The notes below the pieces were generated by a model that ran no database searches, had not been told where the DNA came from, and worked only from the letters and a program-made list of their open reading frames with translations. The translations under genes were made by a program, and so were the position numbers. Of a stretch of 64,000 nt of DNA, positions 35,873 through 44,504 are shown piece after piece. The first letter of the stretch is position 1; each line of letters begins with the position of its first letter. This DNA is from Microcoleus sp. FACHB-831 (GTDB lineage Bacteria; Cyanobacteriota; Cyanobacteriia; Cyanobacteriales; FACHB-T130): the NCBI RefSeq assembly GCF_014695585.1, contig NZ_JACJON010000040.1:1-64000 (forward strand), in the 5' to 3' direction.

Positions 35873-36590
35873 CAATTTTCCGCATTCCCCAGAAAATTAG
35901 ATGGCGATCGCCAATTACCCCAGCAGCTATATCGGGATACTGGGATTGTAGATAATTTAGGAGAATAGCGCGATCGCCCCCTGTCAGTACAACCCGACTT
36001 TCTGGAAACGAGTGCCACCAAGCCTCGATAAAATCCCGCATACCTGACAAAACCGTGTAGACAACACCACTTTCAATTGCCTCTGGCGTACTTTTAGCCC
36101 ATCGTGTTGGTAATTGGCTGGGTAATTCAACTTGCGGCAGGGCAGCAGTCCTTTTACCCAGAGACTCTAGCTGCAACTTTAATCCTGGTAAAATCGCCCC
36201 ACCCACCAGACAACGATTTTCATCAACACCTGTGAAAGTTAGCGCAGTCCCAGCATCAATTACCAAACACGGATAACCGTAAGTTTCCCCAGCACCCAAA
36301 ACAGCCAAAGCCCGGTCTATTCCCAGCGTCGGATATAACTTTCTTAGCGGGATTTGTTCTAAAGTAATGACGCGCACATCTGGATAGTCTTGCCAAAGGG
36401 CGGTCTGAGTCGGAACAACAGAAGCCAGATAAAGAGGCACAGACTGTTCATCTTGTAGAGATGGCGTCTCGCGTCTGCGTTCTACAAACTCAGTATCCCA
36501 AGCTTCTTGAAGGGTTTCTCCGATAAACCGCGCCCAATGCAGCCGCGAGTTGCCAATCATCAACCCCAGCCAAATCTTATCTATACTCAT
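35865..36590 (-). CDS. coaX: Type III pantothenate kinase
   Basis: A 241-aa CoaX, catalysing the first committed step of coenzyme A synthesis. The fold of the ASKHA superfamily is seen in LGLMIGNSRLHWARF (phosphate loop), PCLVIDAGTALTFTGV (second phosphate motif) and LVGGAILPGL. VVLTGGDRAILL follows near the C-terminus. The N-terminal third (about 30-50) contains residues RRRETPSLQ encoded by a dispersed repeat (36453-36487) lying in frame. It overlaps a repeat beyond the stop but no other gene. Confidence 0.9.
   Translation of the reverse strand: MSIDKIWLGLMIGNSRLHWARFIGETLQEAWDTEFVERRRETPSLQDEQSVPLYLASVVPTQTALWQDYPDVRVITLEQIPLRKLYPTLGIDRALAVLGAGETYGYPCLVIDAGTALTFTGVDENRCLVGGAILPGLKLQLESLGKRTAALPQVELPSQLPTRWAKSTPEAIESGVVYTVLSGMRDFIEAWWHSFPESRVVLTGGDRAILLNYLQSQYPDIAAGVIGDRHLIFWGMRKIVL
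36453..36487. repeat. Palindromic repeat translated within coaX
   Basis: TTGTAGA and TCTACAA end-arms flank GCGTCTCGCGTC-type sequence, the same family as the intergenic GACGCGAT repeats. The insertion is in frame and appears tolerated. Confidence 0.6.
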
Positions 36591-36798
36591 AGTTCATGGT
36601 TCATAGTTCATGGTTCATGCTCCCAGGCGGGGCATGAAATTTAACCAAAAACTCCAGGTTCGAGCTATCTAGACTCCTGACTCCGGACTCCGGACTCCTT
36701 AACACTGACTTTTAAAACTTTTAACTCACTCATAGGTTATTAATAAACCGTTACAAGTCTTATCATGTAAGAATAAAAGTAGAAAAAATACCTATGGG
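36591..36798. repeat. Short tandem repeats upstream of flv3
   Basis: GTTCATGGTTCATA units recur at 36592-36618 and GACTCCGGACTCCGG units at 36672-36698. The flv3 promoter must lie downstream of these, but no clear consensus is visible. Confidence 0.45.
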
Positions 36799-36819
36799 TT
36801 GCCAAGAAGGAGACCAGTT

Positions 36820-38541
36820 ATGGTAGCGCTCACCGAAAGAACCCAACAAAAGCGTTTGACAATACAGACCGGAGAGATTGCCCCAGATACGATCGCCATT
36901 CGTTCGTTGGACTGGGATCGCGATCGCTTCGATATAGAATTTGGACTGCAAAACGGCACTACATACAATTCCTTCCTAATCCGGGGCGAACAGACTGCCT
37001 TAGTTGACACCTCCCATGCCAAGTTTAGCCAGCTGTATTTAGACACCCTAAAAGGTCTGATCGACCCGACTGAAATAGATTATCTGATTATCAGCCATAC
37101 CGAGCCAGACCACAGCGGCTTGGTCAAAGATGTCCTTGAACTGGCTCCTAATTTAACTGTTGTAGGAAACAAAGTAGCAATCCAGTTCCTCGAAGGTTTT
37201 GTGCATCAGCCATTTAAGAAAAAAATTGTCAAAAATGGCGACAAACTCGATTTAGGCAACGGTCACGAATTGGAATTTGTCATCGCGCCTAATTTACACT
37301 GGCCCGATACAAGTTTTACCTTCGACCACAAAACCCAAACCCTGTACACCTGCGATGCTTTTGGGATGCACTATTGCTCTGATAGCACCTTTGATGAAGA
37401 TTTAGGCGCTATTGAGGCAGATTACAGATTTTACTACGAGTGCCTGATGGCTCCCAATGCCCGTTCCGTCCTGTCTGCCCTCAAGCGGATGGGCGAACTG
37501 CCAGAAGTTGCCACCATTGCGACGGGACACGGCCCCTTGCTGCATCATAACGTTACGGAATTGGTGGGACGTTATCGCCAGTGGAGCAGTGAAAAAGCAA
37601 AGGCAGAAACGACCGTAGCTGTATTTTACGTTTCCGATTACGGGTACAGCGATCGCCTGTCGCAAACCATCGCCAAAGGCATCACAAAAACAAATGTTGC
37701 CGTTGAAATGATGGATCTCAAATCAGCAGATCCCCAAGAAGTTCAAGAACTCGTCAGCCGTTCTGCTGGAATTGTTATCAGCACTCCCCCAGCAGCTAAT
37801 CCAGCGGCTCAAGCTGCTGTGAGTATCGTATTAGCAGCTGCCAAGGACAAGCAAACTGTCGGCATTTTTGAGGCTTACGGGGGGGATGATGAACCCGTCG
37901 ATCCGATGGTTAGCAAATTTAGAGACTTGGGTTTGGCGGTAGCATTCCCAGCAATTCGGATTAAAGACACGCCTACAGAAGCAACTTACCAGTTGTGCGA
38001 AGAAGCGGGGACAGACTTAGGACAATGGCTAACCCGCGATCGCACTATCAAGCAGATCAAGTCCCTCGATGCGGAACTTGAAAAAGCATTGGGGCGGATC
38101 AGCGGTGGACTGTATATTATCACTGCTCACAAAGGCGACGTTAACGGTGCGATGTTGGCATCTTGGGTGGCTCAAGCCAGCTTCCAACCTTTGGGCTTTA
38201 CAATCGCTGTAGCCAAAGACCGTGCTATTGAGTCTTTGATGCAAGTAGGCGATCGCTTCGTCCTCAACGTGCTAGAAGAAGGCAATTACCAAAGCTTAAT
38301 GAAACACTTCCTCAAGCGTTTCGCCCCCGGTGCGGATCGTTTTGCAGGAGTAAAAACCCAGCCAGCTGAAAATGGTTCGCTGATTTTGACGGATTCCCTC
38401 GCCTACCTAGAGTGCCAAGTAGCCAGCCGTATGGAATGTAGCGATCACTGGATTGTCTACAGCACCGTCGATACTGGTCGCGTTTCTAAGCCGGAGTCTC
38501 TCACAGCAGTTCACCACAGAAAAGTCGGCAATTATTATTAG
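36820..38541 (+). CDS. flv3: Flavodiiron protein, canonical diiron ligands (Flv3 type)
   Basis: A 573-aa class C flavodiiron protein: metallo-beta-lactamase-like diiron domain (about 20-250), flavodoxin-like domain (about 255-400) and the cyanobacterial C-terminal flavin reductase domain (about 430-573). The iron ligands are complete: SHTEPDHSG gives H-x-E-x-D-H, and later His and Asp occur in NLHWPDT, CDAFGMHY and TGHGPLLHH. In photosynthesis, Flv1/Flv3 return electrons from PSI to O2 as water. The ATG at 36820 follows AAGGAG by 8 bases. A second flavodiiron gene follows 231 bases later. Confidence 0.9.
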   Translation: MVALTERTQQKRLTIQTGEIAPDTIAIRSLDWDRDRFDIEFGLQNGTTYNSFLIRGEQTALVDTSHAKFSQLYLDTLKGLIDPTEIDYLIISHTEPDHSGLVKDVLELAPNLTVVGNKVAIQFLEGFVHQPFKKKIVKNGDKLDLGNGHELEFVIAPNLHWPDTSFTFDHKTQTLYTCDAFGMHYCSDSTFDEDLGAIEADYRFYYECLMAPNARSVLSALKRMGELPEVATIATGHGPLLHHNVTELVGRYRQWSSEKAKAETTVAVFYVSDYGYSDRLSQTIAKGITKTNVAVEMMDLKSADPQEVQELVSRSAGIVISTPPAANPAAQAAVSIVLAAAKDKQTVGIFEAYGGDDEPVDPMVSKFRDLGLAVAFPAIRIKDTPTEATYQLCEEAGTDLGQWLTRDRTIKQIKSLDAELEKALGRISGGLYIITAHKGDVNGAMLASWVAQASFQPLGFTIAVAKDRAIESLMQVGDRFVLNVLEEGNYQSLMKHFLKRFAPGADRFAGVKTQPAENGSLILTDSLAYLECQVASRMECSDHWIVYSTVDTGRVSKPESLTAVHHRKVGNYY

Positions 38542-38772
38542 AAACCGCAGATATAGCAGTCCTCCAAAGATTTGTGAAAGATTTTTTTAATGAACCGCGA
38601 AGACGCACCAGCGGAGCGAAGCGCGTCAGCGCGTTAGAGCGCGAAGGAAAGAGCGGAAGAGAGATTTCACAACTGATTTAGGATTGCTATAAACGCAGAT
38701 GAACGCCGATAAGCTCTGATTCATCTGCGTAGTTCGTCGCTACCGTTTCTCCTCACTTTTAAATACTCATCC

Positions 38773-40500
38773 ATGACAGCCTTAAAACCTCGTGACGTTC
38801 AGGTTCTACCGATTGGTGTAGATACAACGGTGCTGCGATCGCGCACTTGGGACAGACTCAAATTTGAAATAGAATATGCCCTTGCTAAGGGGACAACTGC
38901 CAATTCTTATTTAATTCAAGCTGAAAAAACTGCTTTAATCGACCCGCCCGGAGAATCATTTACTGAAAGTTTTCTGGCAGAATTACGGCATCGCTACGAC
39001 GTAAAAAACCTCGATTATATAATTTTGGGGCACGTCAATCCTAACCGGGGAGCGACGATCAAACAACTGCTAGAGTTAGTCCCAAATCCTACATTTATTG
39101 TCTCCAATCCGGGAGCGATCGCTCTGCGTTCTGCTTTCCCAGAGCGCGAATTAAACATTGTCGTCGTCCGGGGAGAAGAAACTCTAGATTTAGGTAAAGG
39201 TCATTGTCTGCAATTTATCGCCACTCCCACTCCCCGATGGCCAGACAGACTTTGTACCTACGATCCGCAGACTCAAATCTTATATACAGATAAGCTATTT
39301 GGAGCGCACGTCTGCGGAGATCAAGTTTTTGATGAAGGGTGGCAAACCTTCGTTGAAGATCGCCGCTACTACTACGATTGTCTCATGGCTCCCGCTGCCC
39401 GTCAGGTGGACGCAGCGCTTGATAAATTGGCTCAGTTTGAAGTTAAATTATATGCGACTGGTCACGGCCCTTTGGTACGCTATGGTTTGACAGAAATTAC
39501 CCACGCCTACCGTCAGTGGAGCCAGTCGCAAAGAGCGAATGAGACGAGCGTAGCGTTGATTTATGCTTCGGCTTATGGGAATACAGCGACAGTAGCACAA
39601 GCGATCGCTGCTGGAATTACTAAAGCTGGTGTTGCTGTTGAATCTATTAACTGCGAATTTGCAGAACCCAGCGAAATTAGCGCCGCCTTAGAAAAATCAG
39701 ATGGATTTATCATGGGTTCTCCCACCCTTGGCGGTCATGCTCCCACACCAGTACAAACCGCGCTGGGAATTGTTTTATCCACTGCTAGCAAAACTAAACT
39801 AGCAGGTGTATTTGGTTCCTACGGCTGGAGTGGAGAAGCAATTGATTTACTTGAAGGAAAGCTAAAAGACGCAGGTTATCGGTTTGGATTTGAAACAATA
39901 CGAGTTAAGTTTAAACCGACCGATGTAACCCTCAAATATTGCGAAGAAGCGGGTACAGATTTTGCCCAAGCTCTTAAGAAAGCTAAAAAAGCCAGAATAC
40001 CCAGACAGCAAACTAGCGAGTCGCAAACTGGCAGGATAGAACAAGCTGTGGGGCGTATTGTTGGCTCTCTTTCTGTAGTGACAACTAAACAAGGCGACCT
40101 GACTGGTGCAATGTTAGCTTCTTGGGTTTCTCAGGCTACTTTCAATCCTCCCGGTCTTACTATTGCTGTAGCTAAAGAACGAGCAATTGAATCTCTAATG
40201 CATTCTGGCGGCAAATTTGTTTTAAATATTTTGCCAGAAGGCGATCGCGTAGGTTTAATGAAGCAATTCCTCAAACCTTTTGCTCCTGGTGAAGACCGCT
40301 TTGCTGGTGTGGCGACGGCTGAGAGCAACACTGGTTGCCCGATCCTCAGCGATGCTCTAGCTTACCTTGAATGCTCTGTGCAAAACCGTATGGAATGCGG
40401 CGATCACTGGCTAGTCTACGCTGTAGTTGAAAATGGCAAACTTCTACAATCCGAAGGCGTTACTGCTGTGCATCACCGCAAATCTGGCAGCCACTATTAA
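38773..40500 (+). CDS. flv1: Flavodiiron protein, non-canonical ligands (Flv1 type)
   Basis: A 575-aa flavodiiron protein with the same three domains as its upstream neighbour. The diiron ligands are replaced: the loop reads LGHVNPNRGAT instead of H-x-E-x-D-H, as in the Flv1/Flv2 group. Later, APTPRWPDR-like text (TPTPRWPDR) lacks the His of the partner. Such subunits work as a hetero-oligomer with Flv3. The flavodoxin loops SPTLGGHAPTPV and the C-terminal flavin reductase (SWVSQATFNPPGLTIAVA) are intact. The pair probably forms one photoprotective operon or divided unit. Confidence 0.88.
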   Translation: MTALKPRDVQVLPIGVDTTVLRSRTWDRLKFEIEYALAKGTTANSYLIQAEKTALIDPPGESFTESFLAELRHRYDVKNLDYIILGHVNPNRGATIKQLLELVPNPTFIVSNPGAIALRSAFPERELNIVVVRGEETLDLGKGHCLQFIATPTPRWPDRLCTYDPQTQILYTDKLFGAHVCGDQVFDEGWQTFVEDRRYYYDCLMAPAARQVDAALDKLAQFEVKLYATGHGPLVRYGLTEITHAYRQWSQSQRANETSVALIYASAYGNTATVAQAIAAGITKAGVAVESINCEFAEPSEISAALEKSDGFIMGSPTLGGHAPTPVQTALGIVLSTASKTKLAGVFGSYGWSGEAIDLLEGKLKDAGYRFGFETIRVKFKPTDVTLKYCEEAGTDFAQALKKAKKARIPRQQTSESQTGRIEQAVGRIVGSLSVVTTKQGDLTGAMLASWVSQATFNPPGLTIAVAKERAIESLMHSGGKFVLNILPEGDRVGLMKQFLKPFAPGEDRFAGVATAESNTGCPILSDALAYLECSVQNRMECGDHWLVYAVVENGKLLQSEGVTAVHHRKSGSHY

Positions 40501-40872
40501 TTTTGGATTTTAGATTTTGGATTTTTGATTATTAATCCAAAATCTAAAATTACAAATTTATATGGCTAACCTTTATACCCGACCCTGTTCATCTGAACAG
40601 CATTAAGCGCTGGAAAACTACTGGTAAATATAGTTTGACTCTAGGTTAAGTAAAACTTTAAGTTGAAATGTTAGTGACGAATTTCTGCTCAACTATGGAT
40701 GGTTGATGGATGAGCGAAATATCATCAACAGCAAGGGCTATTCGAGGTGTCAGAACTCTTGATAATCCCTAAAAAAATAACCTTAGTTGTGGTTAGCAGT
40801 AGACTTTTTAATTAGTACCTACAAACCAGACAAAAATATAGGGTGGGCATTGCCCACCCTACAAATGATATT
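40501..40872. other. Intergenic region with terminator-like and dispersed repeats
   Basis: Right after flv1, a TTTTGGATTTTAGATTTTGG-type sequence (40501-40528) is matched by AATCCAAAATCTAAAATT (40535-40552), giving a hairpin likely to end the transcript. A GGGTGGGCATTGCCCACCC palindrome lies near 40841-40859 next to the end of the minus-strand lyase gene. Nothing coding is seen. Confidence 0.55.
40502..40553 (+). terminator. Hairpin after flv1
   Basis: The inverted arms (AAAATCTAAAATTC-like family) form an A/T-rich stem immediately downstream of the flv1 stop. The sequence is also a dispersed repeat; a translated copy occurs inside copB (58736-58765). Confidence 0.5.
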
Positions 40873-41421
40873 TTATTGGATGCGCTTTTCTAGATACTGC
40901 CCGATCATCTGTTGTTCGCCTAAACGAGAGATGATGGTTTGGCGCGTGCGGTAGTTGCTACCAACTAACTTTAATTCTTCTTCAAATACAGAGCCTTGAT
41001 ACTCTGTCCGCAAGCATAAGGTTTTGGGATTTGGGAAGTAATATTGGGCGGTTACTGGCTTAGAAGTGGCAAAACCGCGATCGCGATACAAAGTTTTTCC
41101 CAATGCCCCAAATATAGTCGAACCCTTCGACTCTTTGCGCTGCGTCACTGAATTTGTACTGTTCCACTCGACGTAGGAACCGCACGTCATCGCATTGAGG
41201 TCTTCCAGTTCGTGCAACTGTGCCAGGTGAATTAACTCCGGGCTTCCCTGCTCCAAAAACCGGACGTTTATCATACTCACCATTTCCTTGGTTTCTCCGT
41301 CCGGTAGCGTGTAGTAGCGTCGCTCAGAACGCCAGCTACCACCGGACTCCCGGAAAAAGGCTGCAATTAGTGATTCTTCAGTAGTTTGGGTAAGTTGTAG
41401 CCCTGTTGTCACGTGTAACAC
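40873..41421 (-). CDS. CpcS/CpeS-family phycobiliprotein lyase
   Basis: A 182-aa protein of the CpcS/CpeS lipocalin-like lyase family, which attaches phycocyanobilin to cysteines of phycobiliproteins. FFRESGGSWRSERRYYTL is the family N-terminal signature, and SEELVSMINVRFLEQG-like text (KEMVSMINVRFLEQG) plus QYYFPNPKTLCLRTEY complete the beta barrel. Subfamily (S, U or V) cannot be set from sequence alone. The predicted start GTG at 41421 leaves no spacing for GAGGA; the GTG nine bases inside (41412) has GAGGAG at 8 bases and is the better start. Confidence 0.85.
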   Translation of the reverse strand: MLHVTTGLQLTQTTEESLIAAFFRESGGSWRSERRYYTLPDGETKEMVSMINVRFLEQGSPELIHLAQLHELEDLNAMTCGSYVEWNSTNSVTQRKESKGSTIFGALGKTLYRDRGFATSKPVTAQYYFPNPKTLCLRTEYQGSVFEEELKLVGSNYRTRQTIISRLGEQQMIGQYLEKRIQ

Positions 41422-41620
41422 TCCTCGTGCGATGACATATAACAGATCGACGACGCTTTACCGTCTTTGTTACCATTCTTAACATATTAAAACATATTTA
41501 TCTCCAGCCCAGCTCTGCCATCCGGAAGAAACTCATAATAAATCTGACTTTGGGTTTATATCCTCCCCAAGGTTGGTAAGTAGTAATGGATAGCTGGTAG
41601 TTTTTATTACCCACTATCGA

Positions 41621-42715
41621 TTAGGCTTCGATTAGTACCAGTCGCCGAATCAAGGATCGGTCAAGAGAAGATGTTTTGTCAGTATATTTTGCTACAGTAG
41701 GGTCTGTCTTCCCAAGAGGGGTTCCACTGTTGTTTGTGCTAACACTCAGAGGCAAAACATTTCTTTCGGGCTGCTTTTGGCTAGAAAAAGATTGATGGTG
41801 AGGCGCTAATTTAGCTTTCGTCAATAGATGCCATGCAATGGGTGAAAGCGCTGCGGGAAAAGCCATTTTGACAGCACAAAAAACTTTTGCTTGCTTGAGA
41901 GCAACTAGACTCCAATGCAGTTGCAAATAAGCTTTAATATTCTCAAGGGCTGGAATGTGGGGTCGGTGCTGTTCGCTGACTAAAGCATAAATTTTCTGCT
42001 TGATCGAGATATTAGTAGAAAGTCGCTTTTGAAGGGATAACTGATAATTTAAAGCACCAGGCCAAATTGTGCGGTAGGCGAGGCACTGATTAATAAAAAC
42101 TGCATCTCCAAACTGGGCAATTTTGATCCAAGAATCAATATCATCGTAGTTGGTATCCAAGCTGGAATCCCAGCCGCCAGATGTGAGGAAAGCGCTACGC
42201 TTGAAGGCGACTTGAACAGGAGTACCGAAAGGAACTAGATCTAGCAGCATTCCATAATGAATATCTTCCTGGGGGATATAAAAAGCTTTGCCGGGGCCAG
42301 TTTGCCTAGTTCTACTAATTTCAGCTTGGTTAGTATCGACCTGCATGGCTTGGCAGGAGCAGATTACAGCGCCGGGACACAGCGCGATCGCTCGACTCAT
42401 CTCTTCCAAGCAGTTAGCAGCTAGATAGTCATCATCATCAAGCGGCTTAATCCACTCACCCCGCGCCAGTTGCACCCCAGCATTCATCGTCGCAGAATGA
42501 CCCAAGTTAGCTGAATTGCGTTGATAAACTAAGCGTTCATCGCCCTTAGCCCGAAGTTCTTCACATAGATTCCGCACATAAACTTCAGTACCATCCGACG
42601 AACAATCGTCAGCAACAACTACTTCACAAGGCACAGTTTGGGCAAGAGCTGTCTCAATTGCCCTCCGCAGCAAGGCGAGACGGTTATAAGTTGTAATAAC
42701 AATGCTAAATTTCAT
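41621..42715 (-). CDS. Family 2 glycosyltransferase
   Basis: A 364-aa GT-A enzyme. The nucleotide-sugar motifs are KFSIVITTYNRLALLRRAIE, VVVADDCSSDGTEV and the catalytic DXD within IKPLDDDDYLAAN. NTNYDDIDSWIKIAQFGD-like text (DTNYDDIDSWIKIAQFGD) gives the ED-like acceptor region. A helical C-terminal part of about 120 residues ends in a Ser/Thr-rich tail. It probably acts on a cell-surface polysaccharide, substrate unknown. The ATG for MKFSIVI (42715) is preferred to one three codons upstream. Confidence 0.87.
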   Translation of the reverse strand: MKFSIVITTYNRLALLRRAIETALAQTVPCEVVVADDCSSDGTEVYVRNLCEELRAKGDERLVYQRNSANLGHSATMNAGVQLARGEWIKPLDDDDYLAANCLEEMSRAIALCPGAVICSCQAMQVDTNQAEISRTRQTGPGKAFYIPQEDIHYGMLLDLVPFGTPVQVAFKRSAFLTSGGWDSSLDTNYDDIDSWIKIAQFGDAVFINQCLAYRTIWPGALNYQLSLQKRLSTNISIKQKIYALVSEQHRPHIPALENIKAYLQLHWSLVALKQAKVFCAVKMAFPAALSPIAWHLLTKAKLAPHHQSFSSQKQPERNVLPLSVSTNNSGTPLGKTDPTVAKYTDKTSSLDRSLIRRLVLIEA

Positions 42716-42887
42716 CCAAATCACCCACTAGATGCCAATACAAATGCACCCTGGTCTGGAAGAAACGTCAAGGCTGGGATTAAGATCTGCCCAGCTTTCC
42801 TCTTACTGTAACTTAGAGACGTTGAATATTAGCGGTTAGGTTTAAATTCGGCGAACCTGCTAACCGCTAACCAACTATTTAGCAGCC

Positions 42888-44381
42888 TTATACTGGTGCA
42901 AAGTTCTGGGGAGTCCAAGTACCATGCAACCCGTAAGGGACGTGATGCTTCAAGTGCAACCGTGCTACTGGCCCTTTGTCAAAGTTGCGGGCATCTAAAA
43001 TAACGACATCAGAACGGTGGCGGGATGAGTCATAAACCAAAGCGATCGCCCAGCCATCATCTTCGCTGTTTCCACCAGGACGAGGAACAAATACAGGTTC
43101 GCTCGCAAAGCCATGCGGTGCAGCACTCCAAAGCTGGCGATCGCCAGTCTCTAAATCCACTTTCAGAATAGCTTGCAACGGAGCGTTCCCACTAGCCGCA
43201 TGGGCAGCACCCATATAAAGATAGCGATACGGGCGTCCCACCAAAGCCGGATGAACGCTGGGAAACTCACAGCAACGACTTTCAATCAATTGCCTTTCCA
43301 CCGTCTGAGTCTTCAAATTCACACCAAACCGCCACAGTTGTCCTGGTGTCAGCGCATCAAACTTAACTTCTCGATAGTCAGACCCAGGCTCAACAGCGGG
43401 TAAAGACTCATAACAAATCGAGTCAATGTAAATTTCCTCACCCTGCTCAAAAGCATTAGCGTGGTGGAAGACGAAACCCGACTGAGTTTCAAACATCTGC
43501 ACCGACTTACCCGCTTTGGGGTCGCGCGGAATCACCACAATGCGAGTGGGTTGAGTTGGTTGAAACTCCACGGACTCACCAGCACCGCGCAATCCAAACA
43601 CGAAAGGCAGCGGATTAAACGAAACTGGATTTTGGAAGAATATGCAGTAGTTTGGCGTAATCGCAAAATCGTGGATGAAGGCGAAACCAGGAACGCTGTG
43701 GGAGTGACGGCTCACCAGTTTGCCGCTTGAGTCTAACTCGTATATTGTGATGGTGCTAGAAAGGCCAGGTTTAATAGAAAAGTTCACCAACCTTTCCCCC
43801 CCATCTTTCCCCGCGTCGATGCGCGGATGGGCGGCGAAAGCGTCACCAGGCTTCAAGATGCCATCGAGATAATCTATCCCAAAGGTTTCCAGCGTGCGGG
43901 GGTTTAAGCCATGAGGTTCAGCAGCTTCCCATAGAGCTAATAGCTTCCCTCCCCAGTAAATTACCTGGGTATTGGCAATATTTTTTAATTTCAAATCAAA
44001 GGCATTTGCAAACCAGCCACCAAGCTTTTGAGTGCCAAAGACCCCGCGATAGAGAATTCGGCCAGCCTGCTGTTCTTCTACATAACCTTTAGTGCGGACG
44101 AAGCGGTTGCGGAAGTGGGCGCGACCGTTGGTAAAGGCAATTCTTGCAATCATGCCATCGCCATCAAACGGGTGATGGAGGCGTTGACCGTTGACATCGA
44201 GCAAGCCAGGGCCATTGCGAAACAGAGTTCCACTTAGCCCTTCTGGAATTTCTCCTTCTATGTCATCAATCCAATAGTCGTATTCGTTGGGCTGAGATTC
44301 ATAACCTTTTTGCCAATCTTTGAGTTCGTATGGCAAATCTGTGGCGACAGGAAACCGTTCTTGAGTTGGGATGGCTTGCAT
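42888..44381 (-). CDS. Carotenoid cleavage oxygenase (apocarotenoid oxygenase type)
   Basis: A 497-aa seven-bladed propeller dioxygenase using Fe(II). The four iron-binding histidines are seen as FAAHPRID, FAFIHDFAIT, FVFHHANAF and YGLHGTWTP. GTLFRNGPGLLDVNGQRLHHPFDGDGMIARI is the usual front of the family (written here in part: FDGDGMIARI). The size and features fit the apocarotenoid-15,15'-oxygenase (ACO) group, which makes retinal from apo-carotenals. The start at 44381 (ATG) replaces a TTG three codons earlier. Confidence 0.9.
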   Translation of the reverse strand: MQAIPTQERFPVATDLPYELKDWQKGYESQPNEYDYWIDDIEGEIPEGLSGTLFRNGPGLLDVNGQRLHHPFDGDGMIARIAFTNGRAHFRNRFVRTKGYVEEQQAGRILYRGVFGTQKLGGWFANAFDLKLKNIANTQVIYWGGKLLALWEAAEPHGLNPRTLETFGIDYLDGILKPGDAFAAHPRIDAGKDGGERLVNFSIKPGLSSTITIYELDSSGKLVSRHSHSVPGFAFIHDFAITPNYCIFFQNPVSFNPLPFVFGLRGAGESVEFQPTQPTRIVVIPRDPKAGKSVQMFETQSGFVFHHANAFEQGEEIYIDSICYESLPAVEPGSDYREVKFDALTPGQLWRFGVNLKTQTVERQLIESRCCEFPSVHPALVGRPYRYLYMGAAHAASGNAPLQAILKVDLETGDRQLWSAAPHGFASEPVFVPRPGGNSEDDGWAIALVYDSSRHRSDVVILDARNFDKGPVARLHLKHHVPYGLHGTWTPQNFAPV

Positions 44382-44405
44382 AGTTCGCAATCTGGGGTTG
44401 AAAAA

Positions 44406-44466
44406 GTAAACAGTAAAAACTAAAAAGGCAAAAGTAAATATTTTTTTCTTTTGCCTTTTTGCCTTT
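44406..44466. repeat. AAAAGGCAAAAG palindromic repeat
   Basis: AAAAGGCAAAAG (about 44426) and CTTTTGCC (about 44450) form a hairpin upstream of the oxygenase gene and after the end of the transporter gene, both on the minus strand. It could terminate the transporter transcript. Confidence 0.5.
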
Positions 44467-44504
44467 GGTTGTGGGCTGCTGGTGGGGAATGCTATTGCTT
44501 TATG

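Noticed and set aside
36592-36618. GTTCATGGTTCATA tandem as an operator for flv3
   Set aside because: It lies about 200 bases from the start codon and is low-complexity repeat sequence of a type common in such genomes.
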